DNA of 64,000 nucleotides from Aerococcus loyolae (GTDB lineage: Bacteria > Bacillota > Bacilli > Lactobacillales > Aerococcaceae). This document shows positions 36,362 to 43,487 of the stretch, piece by piece. The notes beneath the pieces were generated by a model that had not been told where the DNA came from, did no database searches, and saw nothing but the letters and a program-made list of their open reading frames with translations. Positions within the stretch are counted from its first letter, which is position 1. Every line of letters begins with the position of its first letter. Location: NCBI RefSeq assembly GCF_002871915.2, contig NZ_CP126958.1, forward strand, positions 868,001 to 932,000. Direction: 5' to 3'. The translations under genes were made by a program, and so were the position numbers.

Positions 36362-37018
36362 ATGTGGTTTTATAACTTTATGGCTTACTTGGTTAAAGGC
36401 TTAATTCGAATTGTTAATGGGAAACCGGAGCTTTCCTATCATGAAGACTATGATCCTGACCAACAATATTTAATTGTTGCTCCCCATCGTAGTGTACTTG
36501 ATCCGGTAATTATCGGTATCCATACCTTACCTAAACCGGTTCATTTCTTAGCCAAACAGGAACTATTTTCATCTTCCTTGGTGAATTGGTGCTTAGACCA
36601 CTTAGGCGTTATGCCAGTCGATCGGGAAAATCCTAGCATGGTTTCCTTAAAATCGGCGGTAACCGAACTTAAAAAGGGTGAGGACAACGTTGGACTTTTC
36701 CCTACTGGATCCCGTTATTCGACAGAAATTAAGGATGGAGCAGCTGTCTTAGCAAAGATGGGCAAGGTTAATATCTTACCTGTTGCCTATCAAGGCCCGA
36801 TTCATATTTCTGGACTCTTTTCAAGAAAGGCAAAAAATCGGGTAAAGTTCAGAGTGGGAAAACCTATCTATTTGCCTGCTGGTAAAAAGTTATCAAAAGA
36901 AGAACTCAAGGAAATTGACCAGCAAATTGGGCAAGCTTTTCAAGAAATCGATCGGGAAATTGATCCTAATTATCATTATGACCTTGAAAAAGCTATTCGA
37001 GAGCGAGACCGTAAATAA
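36362..37018 (+). CDS. plsC: 1-acyl-sn-glycerol-3-phosphate acyltransferase
   Basis: It acylates lysophosphatidic acid to phosphatidic acid at the membrane. The start is ATG 36362, with GAGGTG 6 bases upstream. It has 218 residues. The acyltransferase HX4D motif is HRSVLD (His42-Asp47), and the later glycerol-phosphate motif reads FPTGSR (commonly FPEGTR). The N-terminal ~15 residues are hydrophobic. Confidence 0.93.
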   Translation: MWFYNFMAYLVKGLIRIVNGKPELSYHEDYDPDQQYLIVAPHRSVLDPVIIGIHTLPKPVHFLAKQELFSSSLVNWCLDHLGVMPVDRENPSMVSLKSAVTELKKGEDNVGLFPTGSRYSTEIKDGAAVLAKMGKVNILPVAYQGPIHISGLFSRKAKNRVKFRVGKPIYLPAGKKLSKEELKEIDQQIGQAFQEIDREIDPNYHYDLEKAIRERDRK

Positions 37019-37281
37019 AAAATCCTATTGTGGCTAGGTTAGAGTTGTGCCTAGGTAAAATTTAAAAGCGAGAATGATAAGTTTACGTACTAAAAAAATC
37101 TTGTATTGCTTAGTCTGCAATTTAAAGCGAGAGAATAACTTTCTTTGTCAAATAGTATTGATGAAAATTTTTATAGTTAAAGTCATAGCACAAAATAGTT
37201 ATGGCTTTTTTTATTAAGATTATTAATATCGATTATTTTTAAACATATTTTATATCACCTAGGTAAAAAATGGTTTGAAGA
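37019..37281. other. AT-rich intergenic region after plsC
   Basis: No gene was found. ATTTAAAAGCGAGA (37060-37073) recurs as ATTTAAAGCGAGA (37120-37132), a loose direct repeat. A terminator for plsC lies near its end (37179-37212). Confidence 0.4.
37179..37212 (+). terminator. terminator downstream of plsC
   Basis: AAAGTCATA (37179-37187) pairs with TATGGCTTT (37200-37208), one G-T pair, then seven T. Confidence 0.7.
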
Positions 37282-37425
37282 AAAGAATTGATTCACAAAA
37301 ACTATTGTTTAAAAGCGTTAAAAATTAATCCGGTCAGTTTTCATATTTTATTTTGTAGAGCTCCAAATGATAGCATTAAACCAGTCTATTGGGATAGCAA
37401 TGGAGTTTGGTTATTTTATAAATAA
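37282..37425 (+). pseudogene. remnant of an IS66-type accessory gene (TnpB/Orf2-like)
   Basis: A 47-codon open stretch without start codon or ribosome site. Its translation ends with ILFCRAPNDSIKPVYWDSNG and then VWLFYK. This follows the well-known IS66 TnpB pattern LFLFCxRRxDRIKxLYWDxNG(F)WLLYKR. The N-terminal half of the gene and the rest of the element are not recognisable, and a stop ends it right after YK. It is therefore a decayed mobile-element fragment. The call rests on pattern recognition only. Confidence 0.6.
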
Positions 37426-37445
37426 TTTAAGGAGGGGAAATTGTA

Positions 37446-37524
37446 ATGCCCTAAGCCTCATAAATTTAAAGCAGATTTCAAAACGACAGTGGTAATAGTT
37501 ACTCTATTGCTTACCATTTCTTGA
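37446..37524 (+). pseudogene. frameshifted start of a lost membrane-protein gene
   Basis: A perfect AAGGAGG (37429-37435) precedes ATG 37446, but the frame stops after two codons (ATG CCC TAA). Skipping the T at 37452 opens a frame that reads MPKPHKFKADFKTTVVIVTL and then LLTIS before TGA at 37522. That is a basic head followed by a hydrophobic segment, as in a membrane-protein N terminus. Probably a broken gene; its family is not recognised. Confidence 0.4.
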
Positions 37525-37637
37525 TTTTTGATACTTTTAAGTATAGAGAATCACTGTTTATTTGACTTACCCATCTTTATGCACCTCATATTACAGCTTA
37601 CTTTTAGCAAATAAAATCTTATATTTTAAATTATAAG

Positions 37638-37666
37638 TTGACTTTATCTTAAAAATTGTTTAATAT
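37638..37666 (+). promoter_or_regulatory. promoter of the attenuator-controlled lipoprotein gene
   Basis: TTGACT (37638-37643), a 17-base spacer and TAATAT (37661-37666). Transcription would start near 37673, about 11 bases before the ribosome site of the leader peptide. Confidence 0.65.
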
Positions 37667-37699
37667 TACTTCAACAGCTTAAGAAAGGAGCATGTAATC

Positions 37700-37780
37700 A
37701 TGTTAGTTAAATACCTTATCAACCAGAGCGCATGCTCTTCTTATCAAAATGTACGATTTTACTTTAGCTATTTTAGATAG
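37700..37780 (+). CDS. leader peptide rich in Tyr and Phe (26 residues)
   Basis: A short frame with a strong ribosome site AAAGGAG (37684-37690), 9 bases before the ATG. It has 26 codons and ends at TAG 37778-37780. Tyr is at positions 5, 15, 21 and 24 and Phe at 20, 22 and 25. The tail reads VRFYFSYFR, so five of the last seven codons are aromatic. The stop lies directly before the first of a series of alternative RNA hairpins. This is the arrangement of pheL/trpL-type leader peptides. No Trp codon is present. Not previously known to me. Confidence 0.7.
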   Translation: MLVKYLINQSACSSYQNVRFYFSYFR

Positions 37781-37963
37781 CGTTTGTACTATGAAACATC
37801 ATAGATACAAACGTCAAACTCAAGTTTGTATCTATGATGGCTAAGGATCTTAAGCGTGTCTAGCCCTCATAGAATGGATAAATTCTAAATGGGCTATACC
37901 ACTATTAATATATGCTATTATTCAGCCCATTTAGTTTTTTCCAAACTAGGTGGGCTTTTTTTA
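37781..37963 (+). promoter_or_regulatory. seven-segment transcription attenuator
   Basis: Segments: 1 (37781-37794), 2 (37797-37813), 3 (37824-37843), 4 (37861-37875), 5 (37882-37896), 6 (37924-37937), 7 (37943-37956). Pairings read from the sequence: 1:2, 14 bp with one bulge; 2:3, 16 bp perfect; 3:4, 12 of 13 bp; 4:5, TAGCCC/GGGCTA plus AGAAT/ATTCT; 5:6, CTAAATGGGCT/AGCCCATTTAG, 11 bp perfect; 6:7, 14 bp with two G-T pairs followed by seven T. Neighbouring pairings exclude each other. Hence 1:2 + 3:4 + 5:6 (antiterminated) competes with 2:3 + 4:5 + 6:7 (terminated). The lipoprotein gene begins 95 bases after the T run. Confidence 0.8.
37924..37962 (+). terminator. attenuator terminator before the lipoprotein gene
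   Basis: AGCCCATTTAGTTT (37924-37937) pairs with AAACTAGGTGGGCT (37943-37956), then T to 37962. The same 5' arm can pair instead with CTAAATGGGCT (37885-37895). Confidence 0.85.
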
Positions 37964-38057
37964 TACCTTTTAGGGGAGTGATAGTATGGAAGGTCTGTTT
38001 AACAATCAGAAAAAATAGAAAGTTAACCGTTTTATATCGAATAATGGAGGAAAAATC

Positions 38058-39023
38058 ATGAAAAAATATTTATGTTATCTAGCAGCAGGTCTATTAACCT
38101 GTACATTAGCCGCTTGTTCAAACCAAGGCAAGGAAGGTAGTAAAGATAAAGTCGATGTGGGTATCATTCAATACATGGAACACGATTCCCTACAAAAAGC
38201 TAAGGAAGGTTTCCAAGATAGCTTGAAAGAGGCTGGTTATGAAGAAGGCAAGAATTTAGAAATTGAATTCCATAACTCCCAAGGTGACCAGTCTAACTTG
38301 CAAAGCATTACCCAACAATTAAAGGGGAAAAAGGACCTGATTTTAAGTATTGCTACTCCAGCTGCACAAGCCATGCTGAACACTGACAAGAAAACCCCGC
38401 AATTATTTACCGCAGTGACTGATCCGGTCGGTGCTAAATTAGTTGAAAGTAAGGAAAAACCCGGTAAAAATATGACCGGCACTAGTAACATGACCCCTGT
38501 TGCCGATGTTGTTAATTTATTATTAAAGGCTGATCCAAGCATAAAAACGATTGGTATCTTGTATAACTCAAGTGAAATGAACGCGCAAGTTCAATATGAA
38601 CAAGCCAAGGAATATATCGAATCCAAGGGCCTAAAGGTCGAAAGTATGACGGTAACGTCAACCAATGATGTGCAACAAGCGACTAAAATCTTGGCGGAAA
38701 AAGTAGATGGCATCTATCTACCAACCGATAATACTATTGCTAATACCATTCAAACCATTGGTAAGGTCCTAATGGAAACCAAGACACCATCAGTTGCTGC
38801 TTTCGATGCCGCTATCGAAGGTTCCCTATGTGCCTATGGGGTAGACTACTATAAATTAGGCCAACAAACTGGAAATATGGCAGTAGATATTCTGAAAGGG
38901 AATAAAAAACCAGAAGACATTCCAGTGGAATCTTCTAAGGACATGGTCATTAAGGTAAATGATGAAATGGCTGCTGCCCTGGGAATGGACAGTGAGGATT
39001 TGAAGGTTCGTTTAAATGGATAG
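38058..39023 (+). CDS. ABC transporter substrate-binding lipoprotein (TrpX-like family)
   Basis: A 321-residue lipoprotein. The signal peptide ends in the lipobox LAAC with Cys20, and the mature part is a periplasmic-binding-protein fold of the ABC_sub_bind (TrpX) type (VGIIQYMEHDSLQKAKEGF; GTSNMTPV). Family members occur with a permease and an ATPase and are often linked to aromatic amino acid genes. Neither partner gene is present downstream. TGGAGGA precedes the ATG. Expression is probably controlled by the upstream attenuator. Ligand inferred, not shown: Tyr, Phe or a related compound. Confidence 0.85.
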   Translation: MKKYLCYLAAGLLTCTLAACSNQGKEGSKDKVDVGIIQYMEHDSLQKAKEGFQDSLKEAGYEEGKNLEIEFHNSQGDQSNLQSITQQLKGKKDLILSIATPAAQAMLNTDKKTPQLFTAVTDPVGAKLVESKEKPGKNMTGTSNMTPVADVVNLLLKADPSIKTIGILYNSSEMNAQVQYEQAKEYIESKGLKVESMTVTSTNDVQQATKILAEKVDGIYLPTDNTIANTIQTIGKVLMETKTPSVAAFDAAIEGSLCAYGVDYYKLGQQTGNMAVDILKGNKKPEDIPVESSKDMVIKVNDEMAAALGMDSEDLKVRLNG

Positions 39024-39130
39024 GGAATAAAATTATTCAGGAAAATGAAAGATAAATAGCCAGACAAGATGTATTTTGAAGAGGTCAAGAAGAATGGGCT
39101 TAATGATATCTAGAGTTTTGCAAATAGTAT

Positions 39131-39167
39131 GTAATCTACCTTAGCAATTGGGGGATAGATTACTTTT
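39131..39167 (+). terminator. candidate terminator after the lipoprotein gene
   Basis: GTAATCTA (39131-39138) pairs with TAGATTAC (39155-39162), with inner CC/GG, then four T. Confidence 0.5.
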
Positions 39168-39547
39168 AAAATCATAGGTTAAGCCGTCTTATTGGCAGAG
39201 AAAACTTCTCACTAGGGTGGCTGTCTCTCTTATATTATTAGCTAATTAAATTCATTTTCATTTAAAAAAGAGTTTCAATTAACAGTTAATTAAGAGAGAT
39301 CAAGTGGTTTAACAAACTCGTTTAAAATTCTGGTCTTTCCTTATGACCCCTAGCTAAAAGTGTTCTAGTTTCATTCAACAAATGAAGCAAAGAAGAAATT
39401 CAAAGTGAAGTGAAAATGTCTGACCTGGGTAAACGACCATGTATCTTAAAAACTATTACAAAAGAGATCATTCAGGGGACAAGGTATATTGCTTTGTTAT
39501 GCAAGAAGTATTGGCGTATATCTATAATCATTGGATCATGTAAATTA

Positions 39548-39572
39548 GGGCAGCCAAATGCTGCCCTTTTTT
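39548..39572 (+). terminator. strong terminator without an assigned gene
   Basis: GGGCAGC (39548-39554), loop CAAAT, GCTGCCC (39560-39566), then six T. Confidence 0.85.
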
Positions 39573-39643
39573 AGTATTAATATATAATATAAAAGTAAAT
39601 AATCTTTTTATTTATTTCATGCTTTGGTGAAAACTTTAAGATT

Positions 39644-39663
39644 TTATCATGTTTTCATGATAA
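39644..39663. promoter_or_regulatory. palindromic operator candidate before the EIIC-like gene
   Basis: TTATCATG (39644-39651), TTTT, CATGATAA (39656-39663). It is a perfect inverted repeat overlapping a possible -10 TAAGAT (39661-39666), 36 bases before the start codon. Confidence 0.5.
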
Positions 39664-39699
39664 GATATTAAAAATACTTTAAAGAAGGAAGGTTAATTT

Positions 39700-40749
39700 A
39701 TGCAGAAATTAAAAATTAAGGATATCTTTAACCAAGTTTTAAATGGGGCATCGACAGGTATTGTTATCGGTTTGATTCCTAGTGCCATATTAGGTGCTTT
39801 GACTCGGTCTTGGCTCGGTACGCCGGGGGTTTTGGCTGACTTTGCTGGCTCTATTCAAGCCTTTCAATTTGCCGTACCCTTTTTAGTTGGTCTTTTTGCG
39901 GCCCTACAGTTAAACATGAAAGGTATGGAAACGGCTGCATTAGCAGGAGCTGCTTTTCTAGGGAGTGGAGCAGCTCGTTTAGTCGATGGGGCTTGGGCAC
40001 TTAAGGGAACGGGAGACTTAATTAATACCATTATCACCGTCTTTATTGCTGCTATTTTTATTAAACTTTATAATAATCGCTGGCAGAGTCTCAATATTGT
40101 GGTTCTTCCTTTACTGGGCGGAATTTTACCAGGTTTTATTGGTCGTTTAATCCTACCCTTGGTTAGTCAACTGACTTTACTTTTAGGGCAGGGGATTGCT
40201 CATCTCACAGAGATCCAACCATTAATTATGGCTATTTTAATCGCTATTGCCTTTGCCATTATCATCGTTACGCCTCTATCCAGTGTTGCGATTGCTTACG
40301 GGGTGTCCATTAGTGGTCTAGCGGCTGGGGCAGCTAACTTAGGGATTGTAGCGGTTGTATTTACTTTTCTCTATGCTTCTTCACGGGTTAACAGTAATGG
40401 GATTACTTTTTCTTTATTATTTGCTGGGCCAAAATTATTTATGGCCAATTACTTACAAAACCTAAAAATGACTCTACCTATTGTGATTAATGCAGGGGTA
40501 GTAGGGCTCTTTGGTTATTTATTTAATATTCAAGGGACTACAGAATCAGCTGGTTTTGGTATCACGGGTTTATCTGGACCAATCAACGCCTATTACTTTA
40601 TGGATGGTAATACCTTGGTTAATATTTTGGTCCTCTGCCTAACCTATGTGGTAGTGCCTTTGGCGATTTCTATTATTACCCATCAGACTTTTACCCGTAT
40701 GGGGATTTATGATGAGAACATTTATGTTTACCATGCGCCAGAACACTAA
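39700..40749 (+). CDS. PTS EIIC-like membrane permease (PTS_EIIC_2 type)
   Basis: A 349-residue protein with about nine or ten hydrophobic segments and many Gly residues. Its character is that of the PTS_EIIC_2 family, whose members lack attached EIIA/EIIB domains. The substrate is unknown, and it is not clear that the family phosphorylates its substrate. AAGGAAGG precedes the ATG. It is a single gene ended by a clear terminator. Confidence 0.72.
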   Translation: MQKLKIKDIFNQVLNGASTGIVIGLIPSAILGALTRSWLGTPGVLADFAGSIQAFQFAVPFLVGLFAALQLNMKGMETAALAGAAFLGSGAARLVDGAWALKGTGDLINTIITVFIAAIFIKLYNNRWQSLNIVVLPLLGGILPGFIGRLILPLVSQLTLLLGQGIAHLTEIQPLIMAILIAIAFAIIIVTPLSSVAIAYGVSISGLAAGAANLGIVAVVFTFLYASSRVNSNGITFSLLFAGPKLFMANYLQNLKMTLPIVINAGVVGLFGYLFNIQGTTESAGFGITGLSGPINAYYFMDGNTLVNILVLCLTYVVVPLAISIITHQTFTRMGIYDENIYVYHAPEH

Positions 40750-40785
40750 GAACGAATAGAAAGAAGTTAACACTTTTTGGGATGA

Positions 40786-40813
40786 CCCTTAGCATAAAAG
40801 CTAAGGGCTTTTT
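40786..40813 (+). terminator. terminator after the EIIC-like gene
   Basis: CCCTTAGC (40786-40793), loop ATAAAA, GCTAAGGG (40800-40807), then T. Confidence 0.88.
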
Positions 40814-40890
40814 GTTTAGTTAGGTCTTTAAAAGATAGGTAAAAAGGCTTGTTTAATTTTTATTTATGACATATGATGAGTAGGTAAAAT

Positions 40891-40989
40891 ACTATTAATT
40901 AGGGGAGCCACGGCTGAGAGGATGTATATCGACCCTGTAACCTGATCAAGGTAATGCTTGCGTAGGTAGTCTTTTTTTTGTGCTCTCCT
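40891..40989 (+). promoter_or_regulatory. TPP riboswitch
   Basis: The conserved thi-box segments appear in order: GGGGAGCC (40902-40909), GGCTGAGAGG (40912-40921), GACCC, AACCTGATC, AGGTAATGC and GCGTAGG. Outer ACTA (40891-40894) and TAGT (40967-40970) can close P1. CTCTCC (40983-40988) is complementary, with one G-T pair, to the thiW ribosome site GGAGGG (41000-41005). This suggests control at translation start. It regulates the thiamine transporter gene that follows. Confidence 0.93.
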
Positions 40990-41010
40990 TTATCTTTTAG
41001 GAGGGATTTT

Positions 41011-41550
41011 ATGAGTAAAAAATCAAGTCCATTGATTCTAGTAACGGTAGCGATGTTTGTGGCCATTGGGTTAGTTATTTCACCGATTTTTCGCGTGGAG
41101 GGTTTTGCCCCAACTGCCCACTTTGTTAATGTGGTTTGTTCGGTCTTATTGGGACCTTGGTATAGTTTGTTAAATGCAATTCTGACTGCAATTATCCGGA
41201 TGAGTCTTTTTTCGGTGCCTCCATTAGCGCTTACTGGCCAAGTTTTTGGTGCTGTGCTTTCGGGAATACTATATCGTCTCTTTGATGGCTCTATCCTTGC
41301 CTGTGTGATTGGTGAAGTTATCGGCACAGGGATTATCGGGGCCATTGCTTCTTATCCAGTAATGGCGCTTTTATTAGGAAAAACAGGGATTACCTGGTTG
41401 TTTTATGTGCCAAGTTTTTTAATTGCAACAATTATTGGTGGTGTCTTAGCCTATTTCTTCTTAGTCACCTTACGGCAAACCGGTTTGCTTTATAAAATGC
41501 AAAAACGCCTAGGGATCAATGTTTATGATTCTTCTAAGAAAAAGGCTTAA
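41011..41550 (+). CDS. thiW: ECF transporter S component ThiW (thiazole/thiamine precursor uptake)
   Basis: A 179-residue integral membrane protein. ThiW is the substrate-specific subunit that works with shared ECF ATPase and EcfT subunits. The start at 41011 follows GGAGGG; a longer frame from 40978 lies inside the riboswitch and is rejected. Conserved ThiW-like patterns include the early AMFVAIGLVISPIFRVEGFAP and AHFVNVVCSVLLGPWYS. The TPP riboswitch supports a thiamine-related substrate. The thiazole assignment is from the family. Confidence 0.88.
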   Translation: MSKKSSPLILVTVAMFVAIGLVISPIFRVEGFAPTAHFVNVVCSVLLGPWYSLLNAILTAIIRMSLFSVPPLALTGQVFGAVLSGILYRLFDGSILACVIGEVIGTGIIGAIASYPVMALLLGKTGITWLFYVPSFLIATIIGGVLAYFFLVTLRQTGLLYKMQKRLGINVYDSSKKKA

Positions 41551-41662
41551 ATTAGTCACAGTTAAAGCTAAAGTTCTCAACTTTTTCTGCGCCTTTATCT
41601 TTTATCTGTTATTATAGGATCACAAGAGTGAATAAGAGATTAGAGAATTAGGAGCTTTTTTA

Positions 41663-42199
41663 ATGGATAATTTAATGGAAGAAATACTTATTCCCCAAGC
41701 GGAATTATTGAAACGTATTGAAGAATTAGCTAAAGATATTGCCCAAGAGTATCAGGATAAGAATCCTTTACTTGTCTGTGTCTTAAAGGGGGGCATGCCC
41801 TTTATGGCTGATTTAATGAAACAAATGGATATCCTTCTTGAAATTGACTTTATGGATGTTTCTAGTTACGGTGATGCCTTTGAATCTAGTGGCGAAGTGA
41901 AAATAATAAAAGATTTATCGGTCCCTGCAAAAGGGCGTCATATCCTGTTTGTTGAAGATATTGTTGATACTGGGAGAACTTTAAGCTATCTGTATAAGGT
42001 TTTAAAATCCCGCCAAGCAGCTTCCATAAAAACCGTTTCTTTGTTGGATAAACCCAGTCGACGCAAAAAAGATTTTCAAGCGGACTGGATCGGCTTTGAA
42101 ATTCCTGATAAGTTTGTAGTCGGTTACGGGCTAGATTATAAGGGCCAATTGAGAAACTATCCTAATATTGCTGTTTTAAAAGAAGAAGTCTATTCTTAA
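41663..42199 (+). CDS. hpt: hypoxanthine phosphoribosyltransferase
   Basis: It salvages hypoxanthine and guanine to IMP and GMP using PRPP. It has 178 residues, and the PRPP-binding motif VEDIVDTGRTL is clear. The flexible loop with SSYGD and the C-terminal VVGYGLDYKGQLRN are typical. A single gene, not beside ftsH/tilS as in many Firmicutes. TTAGGAG precedes the start. Confidence 0.95.
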   Translation: MDNLMEEILIPQAELLKRIEELAKDIAQEYQDKNPLLVCVLKGGMPFMADLMKQMDILLEIDFMDVSSYGDAFESSGEVKIIKDLSVPAKGRHILFVEDIVDTGRTLSYLYKVLKSRQAASIKTVSLLDKPSRRKKDFQADWIGFEIPDKFVVGYGLDYKGQLRNYPNIAVLKEEVYS

Positions 42200-42223
42200 C
42201 CACAAATTCTTACTTATAAAAGA

Positions 42224-42250
42224 AACTGGGCATATGTCCCAGTTTTTTTT
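42224..42250 (+). terminator. terminator after hpt
   Basis: AACTGGG (42224-42230), loop CATATGT, CCCAGTT (42238-42244), then T. Confidence 0.88.
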
Positions 42251-42294
42251 CTTATTATTGGCTAAGTTAGCTAAGACTATCAGGACTGATTGGA

Positions 42295-42318
42295 AAAGAT
42301 CATAACTGGATGATCTTT
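42295..42318. repeat. inverted repeat upstream of azlC
   Basis: AAAGATCA (42295-42302) and TGATCTTT (42311-42318) with an 8-base loop. No T run follows; it could be an operator for azlCD. Confidence 0.4.
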
Positions 42319-42392
42319 CTGTGATTTATTTTCCTTTATAACTATATTATCCTGTATGATAGAACCATTTAACGTAGAAAAGAGGTTTGAAA

Positions 42393-43076
42393 ATGAAAGA
42401 AGCGCTTAAATTTGCCTTTCCCAAAACCATCCCGATTATGATGGGTTATTTATTTTTGTCATTATCCTTTGGTTTATTAGCAACAAGTTCAGGGATTCAC
42501 CCCCTGTTAACTATTTTAATGAGCCTAATTGTTTATGGGGGCTCGATTCAATTTGCCGGCATCAATGTATTATTGGGAGCCTATGATCCCTTTGCCGCTT
42601 TTATGCTGGCTGTTATGGTGAATGCGAGACACATGTTTTACGGCATTACCATGTTAGAAAGTTATCAGTCCCTAGGTTGGAAAAAATACTATAGCATTTT
42701 TGCTTTGTCTGATGAAACCTTTTCGCTGACAGCTTCGGTTAAAGTTCCCGACCATATTGATAAGTCTTGGGTCTACTTTTTGATCAGTTTATTAGACCAG
42801 CTTTACTGGATTATTGGAACAGTTCTAGGGATTTTCTTAGGAAATTTTATCAGCTTTAGCCTAAGAGGAATTGAATTTATTTTAACAGCCTTGTTTGTAA
42901 GTATTTTTGTCGACCAATGGCAAGGAAGCGCTAATCATAGGCCACAAATCATTGCTTTAGCCACTGGATTAATTTGTTTATTTATTTTTGGCCCCAATAG
43001 CTTCTTGATTCCAGCAATGTTAATTATTATTGCCATATTCTTTTTTGTTTTTATACGTGAGGAGGAAGAAAGATGA
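42393..43076 (+). CDS. azlC: branched-chain amino acid exporter subunit AzlC
   Basis: The large subunit of the AzlCD (LIV-E type) exporter, 227 residues. ATG 42393 is chosen, with AGAGG 7 bases upstream. The N-terminal PKTIPIMMGYLFLSLSFG and the NARHMFYG signature are typical. Five to six membrane segments. Its stop overlaps the azlD start (ATGA). Exported substrates in the family include branched-chain amino acids and analogues. Confidence 0.92.
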   Translation: MKEALKFAFPKTIPIMMGYLFLSLSFGLLATSSGIHPLLTILMSLIVYGGSIQFAGINVLLGAYDPFAAFMLAVMVNARHMFYGITMLESYQSLGWKKYYSIFALSDETFSLTASVKVPDHIDKSWVYFLISLLDQLYWIIGTVLGIFLGNFISFSLRGIEFILTALFVSIFVDQWQGSANHRPQIIALATGLICLFIFGPNSFLIPAMLIIIAIFFFVFIREEEER

Positions 43077-43402
43077 GCTTTAACCAACAGTTAATAACGG
43101 TCATTCTCTTGGCCTTGGGAACAGCCTTAACCCGTTTTATTGTCTTTGTGGTTTTTTCGAAAAATCAAGTACCTCCTCGTTTTGTCACTTATTTAGGTAA
43201 GGTTCTTCCTGCCGCTGCCATTAGCCTCTTAGTGGTTTATTCCCTACAATCAAGTACCCCCTTGGCTTATCCCTATGCCTTACCTGAACTGATTGCTATC
43301 CTAGTGACAATTTTGCTTCAGGCTAAGACCCACCGCTCTTTACTGAGTATTGCTGGCGGAACCCTATCTTATATGTTCTTAGTTCAAGTGGTTTTCCCGT
43401 AA
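43073..43402 (+). CDS. azlD: branched-chain amino acid exporter subunit AzlD
   Basis: The small partner of AzlC, 109 residues, three to four membrane segments. It has the family pattern LGTALTRFIVFVVF and VPPRFVTYLGKVLPAAAIS. Overlaps azlC by 4 bases, so translationally coupled. Confidence 0.9.
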   Translation: MSFNQQLITVILLALGTALTRFIVFVVFSKNQVPPRFVTYLGKVLPAAAISLLVVYSLQSSTPLAYPYALPELIAILVTILLQAKTHRSLLSIAGGTLSYMFLVQVVFP

Positions 43403-43451
43403 TTCTTTAAAAATTAAGCTAGGGAAGAGTTAATAACATAATGTAATAAAA

Positions 43452-43487
43452 AATGGAGATTCACTTTTTATGAATCTCCGTTTTTTT
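43452..43487. terminator. bidirectional terminator after azlD
   Basis: GGAGATTCA (43455-43463) pairs with TGAATCTCC (43471-43479), with A-rich and T-rich flanks for both convergent genes. Confidence 0.85.

Larger units (their letters stand above)
39024..39643. other. gene-free region after the lipoprotein gene
   Basis: About 620 bases without a supportable gene. Two terminators lie inside (39131-39167 and 39548-39572). TCTCTCTTA near 39224 is complementary to TAAGAGAGA near 39291. The second terminator has no obvious gene in front of it, so a small RNA or a decayed gene (perhaps the missing transporter partners) may have been transcribed here. I see no convincing protein remnants. Confidence 0.5.

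Noticed and set aside
37060..37132. Repeat of ATTTAAA(A)GCGAGA after plsC
   Set aside because: Only two short imperfect copies in AT-rich DNA; not enough for a repeat family or CRISPR.
37673..37963. T-box leader for the lipoprotein gene
   Set aside because: No T-box sequence or specifier-loop arrangement is present; the leader frame and relay of hairpins explain the region better.
39499..39543. 14-codon frame MQEVLAYIYNHWIM just before the terminator at 39548, which looked like a second attenuator leader peptide
   Set aside because: No ribosome site at proper spacing, no competing hairpin, and the terminator is more than 120 bases from the next gene.
39416..39574. 52-codon frame MSDLGKRPCILK... 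in the gene-free region
   Set aside because: It runs through a strong terminator hairpin, has no ribosome site and resembles nothing known.
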